Positions 1-11,400 of a DNA stretch of 64,000 nt are shown piece by piece. Within the stretch, counting starts at the first letter, position 1. Every line of letters starts with the position of its first letter. The notes beneath the pieces were generated by a model. That model was not told where the DNA came from. It was given only the letters and a program-made list of their open reading frames with translations, and did no database searches. A program made the position numbers and the translations under genes. This stretch comes from Datnioides undecimradiatus. Taxonomy: Eukaryota; Chordata; Actinopteri; Lobotiformes; Datnioididae. The DNA lies in contig WARS01000034.1 in the NCBI GenBank assembly GCA_008933995.1, positions 4,442,707 through 4,506,706 on the forward strand. The letters run 5' to 3'.

Positions 1-1368
1 CCAAGAAGAGGTAAGAAAAGAAGAGAGCGCCTTCTATGTCTTTATATCACGGGAGCCATCGCGCGCAGACAGGCGTTTGCACGCACACATCGGTGGGGAG
101 TCTCGGTTTGGGTGACGGCATGTTTGCACACGCAGGGTTTTTCAGCAGCGGTATCTCACGGCTTTTACAGTGCGATGAAATGATAGCGCTGCATTCATCT
201 CATGGTAAATCTGAAGAACATAAGAAGCTCCCACATGTTCACACAATTTGCAGCCCTCGTAGTCACACTGACTAAACAGAGATGTAGACTCGGACATTTC
301 CGAGGCCACTCGCTTGGACGTTTGAGCGAGTACTAATCAGTCAGATTTGTAGTGGTGATGCTACTGTAAGATTGTTGCATTTCCAAAAGGCAGCCGTGTC
401 ACTAAGCATGGGATGTTTCACTTTGCTTACAAGTGACAGCATAGCCAAACCAAGATGCAACCCCTGTGGTTTAAGAAATCAAGCCAGTGCAGAAATGCCA
501 AAAACTGCATTTCCACTTGTGGCCACTCCAAAAGCAAGTCAGTCCCCGAGTCAGGCATTGCCAGTAAGGTGCCAATGTGGGTTTCTGTTTTGATCTAAAG
601 CCAGCAATCACCATTCACTTTATTATCTACTGGTCTGACCTGCTTCTGCTTCCTCTGTTGCCAAACAGTAAAGGTTACACTGATGTGGTGAAGATCCCTG
701 CAGGCTCCACACACATCAAGGTTCGTCAGCACAAGGCCAAGGACCAGACCCGCTACACAGCCTACCTTGCCCTCCGACGCCCCAACAACGAGTACCTCCT
801 AAATGGTAAATTCATGATCTCCACCTCAGAGACAATCATCCCACTCAATGGTTCCGTGCTCAACTACAGTGGCTGGAGCCAAAGAGATGAGTGGCTTCAC
901 AGCATGGGTCCTGGGGCCATTCAAGAGCCCTTAGTGGTCCAGATTCTAGCGACAGATGCTAAAAAGCCCCTGGATGTTCGTTACAGCTTCTTCATGCCCC
1001 GCCGGACAGCCCCGCAGCAGCCCTCAGCTCCACTCATCCTCAACCCAAAGCCAACCCCTGTGCAGAGCACTACAACAGTCTCAACCACAACCAGAACCAC
1101 AACCTCCACCACCACCAGTAGCACCACTACATCTTCCTCTGCTCCCCCTGTCCTGGTCCCAGGGCCCCCTACAGCTCCTGGTCCCTCCACCCCATCACCA
1201 GGTCCCCAGTGGGTAACGGGGTCCTGGATGACCTGCTCCAGGACTTGTGACACTGGCTGGCAGAGCCGAACAGTGCAGTGTAAAGACCGAGATGGGAAAC
1301 TGTCCAAAGGCTGCACTCTAAGTTCCCGCCCCTCTGCCTTCAAACACTGTCTGGTGAAGACATGTTGA
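1..1368 (+). CDS. adamts5: ADAMTS5 (aggrecanase-2), 3' end only
   Basis: Secreted zinc metalloprotease of the ADAMTS family that cleaves aggrecan and versican in extracellular matrix. Only the C-terminal part is in the window. Positions 1-10 are the last bases of the penultimate exon, followed by a GTAAGA donor. The last exon runs from 669, after an ACAG acceptor, to the TGA at 1366-1368. Joining them gives KKSKGYTDVVKIPAG, which matches the start of the ADAMTS5 spacer. Next comes the cysteine-poor spacer (about 669-1000). A Thr/Ser/Pro-rich linker follows (about 1000-1206). The final thrombospondin type-1 repeat (about 1207-1365) has the WMTCSRTCDTGW core and ends in VKTC. ADAMTS5 differs from ADAMTS1 in having a single TSR after the spacer, as seen here. 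The linker is clearly longer than in human ADAMTS5. The protease domain lies upstream of the window. Intron 11-668 shows nothing else I recognise. Confidence 0.95.
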
Positions 1369-2198
1369 AGAACAGAAATATGTTCGGAGAAGTTTAATCT
1401 GTACATCTGATAAATGTCTCAAGTGCTGGATGTAGGACTGTGGACCAATTTAAGACATAGAACCTTAAACAGGAAGGTGAAAGTTGGCTGAAAGCACCTG
1501 AACCAGAAACAAAGAGACTCAGAGACAGATGGCATGGAAGTACCTGATTATATGCCAGAGGGATGTCCTGGAATCATAGTAGCTATGCAGAGCACAAGTA
1601 GGACGGAGGACAGTGTCGAATGATAATGAGTATGGCCCTGGCATAGCTAAGGACTTAAATTGCATGTCATTTCCACATGGACAGTAACTGATTGTCTTTA
1701 CTTCCGTCTCCAAACCGCGGAGACTAAGTGTGTGTTGCCCTGTACTGGCATGCGTGTCATGTTTTGTTTTGTTTTTTTTATGTTATTCTATGTGTTCTAA
1801 TCACTGTGGGGATTTGGAAGTCTCACCTCTTTGTATTTTGTCATGAGTGTGTCTGAGACAAGATCCCAAAAATGGGAAGCACTCACCTCGTCGTAATTTC
1901 TGCCTGTACCGTAGCCCTGTCCCACGACCGTCATGGTACGTTCCATAACCCTGGCTTCCCAGTCCTCAGAACTTGGACGTTTCACTGATTGAATGGCTCA
2001 TATAATTTGTTCAAAAGAACACAGACCCTGGAGATTGTCCTATACTAGGTAAAGGTATGATTCACGCCAACCAATAGGGGTTTCTTCCATTAAATACAAT
2101 GACAAGTCAAAAACTGCATGAACTATTCTTGTGATTGTGAACCCACTTTAAGTATGTATAGGCACCAGTGGTGCTACTAATTCCCAAAGGGTCTAGAG

Positions 2199-3343
2199 CA
2201 GGGGTCCAAATCTCGCGGCCCGCGGGCCACTTGCGTCCCGTGGGATGATATTTTGTGGCCCACAGGACGATATGAAAGTTTAATGTTAATGCGGCCCACG
2301 AGATTTTTTATGAATGGCACTTTACCGCGTTGTGTGTGGAAGGTTCCTTTTTTGTGCAAGCAGAGAAACATGTCTCAACAACTGTGGAGGCGCCCGTGTA
2401 ACATCGCATAGCCGTCATAGAAATACTACTTCTTACTGTCCCACTTCGGAGTCAGGCTCCAGCTGCCAGCTGCCGGCAGATAATGAACAGCCCGGTAGCA
2501 GTCGCCTTTTGTTGCGCTCACTATCCCGGTACTTTCTTTTCATGATGTTCACATCATAATGAAAGACATGAACATCAAGCACAAAAAAGATTGCGATTGC
2601 TACCAAGCTGTTCATTATCCTCCGTGCTGTTGTTGCAGGAAGTAGTATGTTGATGCCATTTCGAAGCTACAGGAGGAATTTGATCACAGATTTGCAGACT
2701 TCAAGACGCACAGAGCCACTTTTCAAATTTTTGCGGACCCCTTCTCCTTTGATGTGCAAGATGCCCCTCCTGTGCTTCAAATGGAGCTCATTGACCTGCA
2801 GTGCAACTCTGACCTCAAAGCGAAGTTCAGGGAGGCGAGTGGAAAAGCAGACAAGCTTGGGCAATTTTTGAGAGAATCGACCCCCAGCTTCCCTGAGCTT
2901 TCCCGAATGTTCAAGCGGACCATGTGCCTTTTTGGGAGCACATATTTGTGTGAAAAGTTTTTCTCCACTTTGAACTTCAGTAAGTCCAAGTACAGGTCCA
3001 GACTTACTGATGATCATCTTCAAGCCATACTGAGGGTCTCAACTGCTTCTTCCCTCAAGCCAAATGTGGCTCAGCTATGTGAGAGGAAGCGCTGCCAGGT
3101 CTAAGAAGTAGGCAAGAGAAGCCATGTTCAGAAAAACCATTCATGTTCGTCAATATTCCATTCATTTTCAGGACAGTTCATGTTCAGAAGAACCCATTGA
3201 AGTTAAAAAACTGTTAGTAATGACGTTTGAGAAGATTAGATTTTTTTAACAAAGCTTTTTTTTTCTGGAATACATGATGCGGCCCAACTTTACCCAGACT
3301 CTGCCTCCTGCGGCCCCCAGGTAATTTGAGTTTGAGGCCCCTG
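2199..3343 (+). mobile_element. Internally deleted hAT (Charlie-like) DNA transposon
   Basis: The element is flanked by a perfect 8-bp target site duplication, GTCTAGAG (2191-2198 and 3344-3351), as expected for hAT insertions. It starts CAGGGGTCC and ends, read on the other strand, CAGGGGCCTC, so the terminal inverted repeats are short and imperfect. Both subterminal regions are rich in GCGGCCC. A reading frame open from 2646 to the TAA at 3102-3104 encodes about 150 residues of transposase C-terminus. It includes the LQMELIDLQC and LFGSTYLCEKFFSTLNFSKS segments and the SRLTDDHLQAILR segment typical of the hATC dimerisation region in ZBED/GTF2IRD2-like transposases. At 1.15 kb it lacks the N-terminal zinc finger and most of the catalytic core, so it is non-autonomous. 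Confidence 0.9.
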
Positions 3344-4769
3344 GTCTAGAGTCTATGTGCGTTGTTACTGAATAAGATAATGGTCTCTTTTTCTTCTGAG
3401 CACTAAGAAGATCGCTGACTGAGATCTTTATGAGCCACCTTGTGATGGAAATGTCCAAGTAACGTACAGATGTTTGACGGTCCTGGATCAGGGCTTACCA
3501 TGCCCCAACTATAAGCATTGTGTGTCTTTACCTGAATGGTCTGTCCAACTGAAAACCAGAGAGTAGCACGAGGAGAGGGGGAAGGCTGAATTTCTGCCTT
3601 AGTGATGACCATTATGTCAACACTATCCAAATGAATGAATATGATTCCCTAATCAGGATGCAAGGCAAGGTGACTTAGCAACCAACAATCCAGGTAAACC
3701 CAGACATTTGGTTGATGGATTCTGCATTGTATCCCAACATCCTTCTCTATTCTCCTCCTCCTGATGACACAAGTATCAATTGTACTGTAACTGATAATCA
3801 CCTGTACAGTGTAGAAACGTCAGTGTGGTATGATGGGATGGACAGGGAATGTATGGTGGTCTTCAGAGGACAAACTTTTCGACAGTTAAATTGACAAAGG
3901 GGCTAATGACTACGACACTCCTTAACATTTATGGAGGTTAATAATGACTCACAGGTTTGGGGCAATGCTTGATTTTTATGTGTGTGTTTGCGTGAGTGTG
4001 CGTGAAGTGTGCATTCGTGTGTGCAACTTTGTGTGCATGTAAAGTGCTAGCACATTCATGCCCTGTGTTTTAAGCACATGCAGTTCGTACCAGGAACATG
4101 TGTTTTGTCCTCTACTGCGTCTTGAAGCTTCATCACTCTCAGTTCCATTCGTATCAATCATTAAGCTGGTGCTGGGAGGTTTACGGTCACCTTTCTTTTT
4201 GTTTGTGGTGGTCAATATCTGTTTGTTTGTCTGTTTATCTGTTTAGGAACCAATGCTAATATGACAATGTGTGCCATGGATACTCGCAAAAACAGCAAGA
4301 GACTTACTAATGCAGACATTAATGTCCTTTGCAATTCAACTCTTCCTTCATTTTCTTTCTATTCATCACTCATTCTCTCTTTGCTACTTTACACTTCATA
4401 TTGTCAAGTGATTGTTTGAGCCTGTTTTCTGATGGGTGGTGTTTGCCCTGAATTGCAAACTGCATTGCAACAATTTATACTCATAGCTAGCAGAATCTAG
4501 TCATGCAGATAATTTTCCATTTCATTTTCCCAACATTTTGCTGCAGTTTCCACCCTGGTGCGTGATTGTAATTTCATCTGTGGTCACAGCTTTGAAAAAT
4601 TACATTTTAAATCTTGAGCAGAAGCTTGCAAGTCCAGACACAATGCCTTGATTACTTCAGACAATCCACAGACCTCACTGTCGGCAGTTTCTTTGTCTTA
4701 CTTTCTCTCAAGAAATAGTGTGCAACTACTGGGAGACACTGATCCTGGAAAGGGATGTTGCTGTTAGTT

Positions 4770-5140
4770 TGAAGACTTTGACAGTTTGGGAAATGTGTTT
4801 ATCCACTCTTTTGCAGGCGAATAGATAGAAATAGGTGAATTGACACCACTCTCACCCTTTATGTATGAAGCTAGAGCTGGAGGGTAGTTAGCATAGCTTA
4901 GCATTAATACTGGAAGCAAGGGAAAATCTTTACCCATGGCTCTACCACAAGATAAAATATACACCAGACAAAAACTCTCATCCCTTTTTTATCTGTACAT
5001 AAATTGAAGTGTAAAAATTACAATTTATTCCTGTTCCCATGTCCTAATGCTAAGCTAACAGGCTACTTGTTATTGAACAGACATACCCAAGTGTGGTGTC
5101 AATCTTCTCGTCTAACTCTCAAAAAACTGAACAAAATATT
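4770..5140. repeat. Fish interspersed repeat (TTAGCTTAGCAT-type)
   Basis: Contains the phrases AGTTAGCATAGCTTAGCA, ATTGAAGTGTAAAAA and TCAATCTTCTCGTCTAACTCTC, in the order found in a very common teleost non-autonomous repeat. The family name cannot be assigned without a repeat library. A shorter relative occurs near 62950-62990. Boundaries are approximate. Confidence 0.6.
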
Positions 5141-5825
5141 AAAATTCTACTTTAAATGAAAAAACAAGATGATGTGCAGCACCAGATACCACCAGGTGGT
5201 TTAAGTGTGTAAGTTTGTACATTTTTGCAATTTGAGTGAAATCATGAGTGAACTTGTAAAAGAGTACATGTGAAAATGTAGTCTCACAGAAACAATACCC
5301 AGAAGATTACCTCAACTCTGCTGAACAGTAGTCACACCTCAGCATTACAAAGTGATCTAGATTGCACACCTAATGGACTTTTTAAAACATCTTCCTGTAA
5401 TTGTGTTTAAATATCTGGCACCTGTTACATTTTCCTGTGTGGCAAACCTCACCCATCTGTGCAGGAGAAAGCAAAACCTTTCCAGATACTACATGACCCG
5501 GGTCAACATACCACTCTCAAAAACGTTCTCTCTTCTTCCCTCACACACTCAGATTTATTTACGTTATGTAGACGTTTTTGTACAATGAATAGATCATTCA
5601 TATATGTGTTAGTATACAACCATATTTACACAGAAATGTACACATACAGACACATGCCATCGAAACAATCCATCATATACGCCGTGTTGGAGTATTTCAG
5701 AAACCCTCACACACACTCTCACACACAAACTACTCTGACTCTTCCAGTGGGGAAACCCCTCTCACTGAACGACAGAAACACAGCACTGAACTTGTAATTT
5801 ATTGTTTGTACAACTGGTATGTGTG

Positions 5826-5831
5826 AATAAA
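5826..5831 (+). promoter_or_regulatory. adamts5: Candidate adamts5 poly(A) signal
   Basis: Canonical AATAAA downstream of the adamts5 stop, followed within 40 bases by a TTTTATTTATTA-type U-rich stretch. Other hexamers near 7305 and 7697 could serve a longer transcript. Confidence 0.4.
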
Positions 5832-8062
5832 AAAAACAATGAGATGAGTTTTATTTATTATAGTAATTTTGTATCAAATTACTATTTAACTTAGGAATAT
5901 GACTGTGCAGAATCATTCCTTTGTAAGAATATAGTGTTTCTTTGCTAGTCATCCACATGAATATATGTACATAAAATCTATATATTTAAACACCTTTGTG
6001 TGCGCGTTGTTCATTTTGGCATCAATGCATTCATATTTTATTTATTGGACATGTTTTTCATCTACAGCCTAACATGTAAAGGGTTAAATATAGACATTAT
6101 CGATCAAGTTTGCGTTGATATGACAATGCAAAGGTACCAGAAAGCCATATGATTCAATGGAATATCCTTCATAAAACTTTGTAGTGGCAACAATAGACAT
6201 TTCTTCTATAAAAAAAAACAGTTTACATGTTGGTAAATATCAGGAATCCATATGCTGACACCCACATGATACCAATATATCGACGATAGACGAGTATCGG
6301 TTTAGCAGTCAGTCTTGTCAAGCTGTAGTTTCAAGTGTCGCAAACCAGTTACCAACACCCCACGCACTCTGCAAAGCTGGAGTCGAGAGGCCGAGGCGCA
6401 ACAACAGAGAAGAGAAAACATGAAAATGTTACATATTCAACATATTAAAGATTAAAGATGGCTCCACTGTGACGCTTCTGTTGAAAGACTTCAGTGAGAA
6501 TGAATCCGTTAGATGTTGACTTGATTGACAGGCTGCATGCCCTGTCGCAACTTAGAAACATTTTACTTAAGTAAAAGTACATAAAGTATGCATAAGTTAC
6601 TTTTTGTATCCCAGTATGAGGACACTTACAGCAGCATGATCAGCAGTCACCATCCAGCAGAGTGAACATTACTGCACCAGGGCTGCCTCCCTGTGGTCGG
6701 CGGCTCATGACTTGCGCCTTTACCGGCTCCCAAATGCGATGCTGAGGCGCCGCCTGTCGGCTAAACTAAATACGTGCCCCACAAATCACGGAAAAATCTC
6801 TGCGGCGGTCTGGGGAATTTCCAAAACTCATGCATACCATCTACTGGAAAATCCTGAAATCACAGCTCTTCACTTTTTCTGACCTGTTGCTTTTAAGGTG
6901 GACTTCCATAATCCAGCCCTTCAGAGACTAATTTGTTCCAGTGAGTCCAAATCACACAGAGCACTGTAAATGATCCCAATAAGCTTTTAGGTCCATTTAA
7001 ACTGGGTTGTACTTGTAAAATCTACACACTCATAAGTATTGATCATTATATTGGATTGGATATATTAAATTCTTATAATTTGATCATTATTACATCATTA
7101 TTTTCAGGAAGTTTTCTATAGTTTTGGGTCGAGGTGATATATCATCCTTCAAATATTGAAGGTTTTTGTTTGTTCATCCTCTTTTAATGGCTGAAAAAAG
7201 TCGTTTTTTAACAGGTTTTTCTTTCTGTGAATGAAGTTTTACTTATTTGTAATGACTCTCAGCGTACAGTTGATAATAGGATTCCTTCTTTGCTAGTTAT
7301 TTTTAATAAAACTCCAGCGTAAACTCTTCCTGTGTCTGGCAGAGAGGGAGCAGCCCGGACGGGCGGGGTAGATTGCCGGAGGACAGGGGCTCTGTCTGCC
7401 TTGGAACAATCACAGAGGCAGCCCGGCAGAGAACCCGCTCCACCTTAAGACCTCAGCGGCCCCTATCTGCTCCCTCTCCCCGAGAAGCGGAGCTGCGGAA
7501 CCGGGCCACGGCGCACCACAGCCGGCTTGGCACGGGGGAGGTGAGCACAGCTCCCGGAGTCTTGGCCAGCACGATATGGTTACCGTTCCCGACCTGCTGC
7601 CATCTCCCTTCTCCAGTTGCACCGACACTACAACACTGCTCCACATCAGCCACTGCTGCCTGTCAACCTGATTTATGTTAGAGTAGGCATGAGTTTAATA
7701 AACAATCAGCATCCCAATGATAAAGTCATAAAGTAGAGCGCAGAAACTGGGAATAAATGTATCCATTAACCATACATGTAAGGCGCTTGGGTGGAAATTC
7801 TCTTTATGAACATATTAATGGAATATATTCAGTGGTAATATTGGTGAGGTTATGAGTGTGTGTGTATATCTTGTGACAGACAAGCAGAGTTTGCAGAAGT
7901 AAACGTTTTTCTGCCCAGAGCTTTCTTTCCTCCACAATGATTGATTATTATGGAAACAAAAAAAACCGCTCCAGGTCGCTAGTGCGTTTTCGTTGCGCAC
8001 GGGATTTGGCCCCTCTCAGATCAAAGAACCCTCAGGAAAGGGGTGGTCCCGAGGCAGGGGGA
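5832..8062. other. Intergenic, adamts5-adamts1
   Basis: No exon with conserved coding potential is seen. 7320-7680 is GC-rich with open frames on both strands, but none resembles a known protein. Additional AATAAA hexamers sit near 7305 and 7697. The last 60 bases lead into the adamts1 core promoter. Confidence 0.5.
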
Positions 8063-8068
8063 TATAAA
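8063..8068 (+). promoter_or_regulatory. adamts1: adamts1 TATA box
   Basis: TATAAA within GGGGATATAAAGG, in GC-rich surroundings, about 420 bases upstream of the adamts1 ATG. It predicts a transcription start near 8093-8098. Confidence 0.65.
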
Positions 8069-8249
8069 GGAGGGACCGGCTCTGTTCTGACTGCAAGGCA
8101 AGAGCAGAGAACAGACTAAACGGGTCAGCAGAGGAAAAACCTGCCCCCTGACTCAGAGACAGAGCTTGAAACTGAGACATCTGCTGAGCTTTGGAGAGAG
8201 ACAGACCTGTTGGAATTTACTGCAGAGCTCCAGCTTTTCTTTTCGTTTA

Positions 8250-8401
8250 ATGAAATGACTTTTTTTGCAACAAGTCAGACCTGCACATAACTTTAAATGA
8301 GTTTTGCACTGGATTTGATCCCTTTTTAGAATTTTATGCGCGTGCGTAATTTTGGGGACAGTTTTGTGGAAGTTCAAAGACTTGGGGTTTGTAGCTTATA
8401 G
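8250..8401 (+). promoter_or_regulatory. adamts1: Cluster of four short uORFs in the adamts1 leader
   Basis: Between the inferred transcription start and the main ATG there are four closed upstream ORFs: 8250-8258 (2 codons plus stop), 8255-8290 (11 codons), 8297-8329 (10 codons) and 8336-8401 (21 codons). The first two overlap. All terminate before the main start at 8486. If the 5' UTR is unspliced, as the open sequence suggests, ribosomes must scan past or reinitiate after them. Confidence 0.6.
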
Positions 8402-8485
8402 TGGAAAGCCTTTTAAAGGATTTACTTGTTTTCTCGTAGAGACTTTATTATCAGTTTCTTTTTCCAGTTGTCGGATTCCGGTTTT

Positions 8486-11400
8486 ATGATGTTGTTTTTA
8501 CGCGTTTCCATTGGTATAATTGCCGCTCTGTGCGTCGGCACGGCGCAAAGCGCTTGGGAGGAGAGCACTGTGGTGCCGGTTAGACTAGACCCAACGGCCC
8601 GGTCAGAGAGCGAAGATGAACCGTGGCGGAACCTCTCTGCCGAGGAGAAAGAGAAGGAGGCGGAGATGAGGGAGTACCGGTTGGACGTATTTGGCAAGGA
8701 GCTGATCTTGCAGCTAGAACCCGACCAGACCTTCTTGGCGCCGGGTTTCGTGTTCCACATTGTGGGAACTCCCGAGTCCGAACCGACACCGGAACCCAAA
8801 ACCGGAGCCGAGCCGGGTTGTTTCTTCTCGGGCACCGTGAACGGAGAGAAACACTCTGCCGCTGCGCTCAACCTGTGCCACGGACTCAGGGGCGGATTCT
8901 ACTTTCAAGGTGAAGAGTATTTTATTCAGCCCGCTAACTCCAGCGACTTCCTCGGTTCCGACGAGGATGTCCACATAATCCGCCGCAGAGGTCGGGCAGC
9001 TTTGGCTGAGGAGGGGAGCTCCAAGTGCGGGGTCAACGAGGACGAGGAGAGGGTGCCAAAGAATCTGGAGAAAGAAGCCAAGCACGGAGCCGCTAACGCA
9101 GACCAGACAGGTAAGACTGACTGTGCGCACTTTACGCACTACTTCACGTTTTACAATAGGCTGGGCTTAAATTGTAACACCGGCAGCCATAAATTCGGCC
9201 AAGGGAATATGGAAAGTTTTTAATTATATTGTAGAATTTTATAACAGAAATACAAGAATTTTATACAATTGAATTCAAACAAATTCCTATTTTTCAATAG
9301 AAGTTGCTGGTTTTTACTTTTTGACTACGCGGATCAAACTGCTGTCAGCTGGAGTTGTAGTGTGCCAGGTTGCACAGCATGCGCAACGGACTCGGGTACC
9401 TTTTTGACAGCGCCGCCTAAGCACTACCAGAGATGAGGAAGGGAGGGGAGGAGAAGAGAAGGGGGGGGGACTTCTCCAAGGGGAAAGGGGAGGAGGAGTG
9501 ACGGAGGAAGGGGAGGGGATCGGCGGGGTTGGGACCAGCCAGAGCCCGGCAGTGACTGAGACGTGTAAACTCGCCTCCTGGTACAACTCGCGCCGGCAGA
9601 CATTTTTACCCAGAAAGGATTTTCTCCCTTCGCCCTTTCTCACTCGCATAATTTTCCACCAGAGAAGGTCAATGTAGGAATGTGGACCCTGAGGAGGAGG
9701 AGCTGCCGGTGGTGTGACGCTGAGTCACAGCCTTGCTCCTCTAGGCACATCCGGAGCTCTCTTTGGAACCTCTGTCCCCATAAAATCGCCTTTATATCGG
9801 CTATTAGAACAGTGGCAGGGTGTTCCACATAAACTGAATCGTTTATATCCAAAATCAAATGTTCCACTGCAGTAAAGTTAGGACTTGAAACCTGATATTG
9901 CTCACACCTGGGAAGCTAGTTTGGTCTAACCTCTCTGTATCTCTCTCTTCTCTCCCCTCAGCCCACCACAGGAGCAGGCGTTTTGTTTCTACCCCTCGCT
10001 ACCTGGAGATCATGCTTGTGGCCGACCAGTCCATGGCAGAGTTCCACGGCGCAGGGCTCAAACCCTACCTACTGACCATCATGGCAGTGGCGTCCCGCCT
10101 CTACCGCCACCCAAGCATCCACAACTCCATCAGCCTGGCAGTGGTGAAGCTGCTGGTGGTGTACGAGGAGGAGCGAGGCCCTCAGGTGTCATCTAACGCC
10201 GCCATGACCCTCCGCAACTTCTGCCAGTGGCAGCGGCAACACAACCCGCCGAGTGACCGCCACCCTGAGCATTATGACACTGCTGTGCTCTTCACCAGGA
10301 CGGTAAGTTTGACTAGAGAAAGAGAAAGTGTGTTCGAGAATGAATCATAGGTAGAAAAAAGGAAGAGAAACAGAATTCAAAAGTAACTTTATTCTGTCTC
10401 TGACTGTTTAGGACCTGTGTGGTGCCCACTCTTGTGACACTCTGGGCATGGCAGACGTTGGCACAGTGTGCGACCCTGACAGGAGCTGCTCAATTATTGA
10501 GGACGATGGGCTGCAGGCAGCATTTACTGTAGCACATGAACTGGGTGAGTACAATAAATAATCCATGCTCTTGTGTGTATAAAACTTTCAAATGTATTTA
10601 ATCATGTACTCAAGGAACTGTTATTTCATCTCCTTCCTGCAGGCCACGTCTTCAACATGCCTCATGATGATGCCCAGCTGTGCTCCGGGGTCAACGGTGC
10701 CCACTGGGGCTCCCACATGATGGCCTCCACCCTGTCCAACCTGGATCAGCACCAGCCGTGGTCCCCCTGCTCTGCCCTCATGGTCACCACCTTCCTGGAC
10801 AACGGCCATGGTCAGTGCCTGTTGGATAAACCGGTGAAACCTCAGCCACTGCCCCAGCCCCTGCCCGGGACCGTCTATGACGCTGACCATCAGTGTCGCC
10901 TGACCTTTGGTGAAGACTCCCAGCACTGCCCTGATCTCAGTACCACGTGCGCAGCCTTGTGGTGCACAGTGACAACATCCAATGGTTTGCTAGTGTGCCA
11001 AACTAAGAACTTCCCATGGGCTGACGGAACGCCATGTGGGCATGACAGCTACTGCCTGGCTGGACAGTGTCTGACTAAGAGCCAAGCTGCCAAACACCAA
11101 GTGAGAACCAGAACCAGTCCACCTCAAAATACCCTCAAATCACAGCTCAATCCAGAATGTAATGCAGCAATGTTGCGAAAATGTTCTGTTTTCCGGCAGT
11201 TGCACTAAATAATGTTTTAACTCAATCAACTCTTTCAGACTCCTGTCAATGGTGGCTGGGGAGTGTGGGGTCCCTGGGGTGACTGCTCCCGAACCTGCGG
11301 TGGTGGGGTGCAGTACTCGTTCCGCTCCTGTGACAACCCTTTGCCCAAGAACGGCGGCAAGTACTGTGAAGGCAAGAGGATCCAGTACCGCTCCTGCAAC

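Larger units (their letters stand above)
1369..5831 (+). other. adamts5: Probable adamts5 3' UTR
   Basis: No coding exon is visible between the adamts5 stop and about 5.8 kb. The first well-placed AATAAA downstream of the stop is at 5826-5831, followed by U-rich sequence. A UTR of about 4.4 kb is plausible because mammalian ADAMTS5 also has a multi-kilobase 3' UTR. The stretch contains an hAT transposon (2199-3343) and a fish interspersed repeat (about 4770-5140). The exact 3' end is inferred, not observed. Confidence 0.5.

Noticed and set aside
7373-7681. GC-rich ORF upstream of adamts1, possible extra gene or exon
   Set aside because: Open on both strands only because of composition; no homology and no clear splice sites.
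9721-9727. AP-1-like TGAGTCA in adamts1 intron 1
   Set aside because: A single 7-base motif is expected by chance several times in 64 kb, so it is not listed as a regulatory feature.
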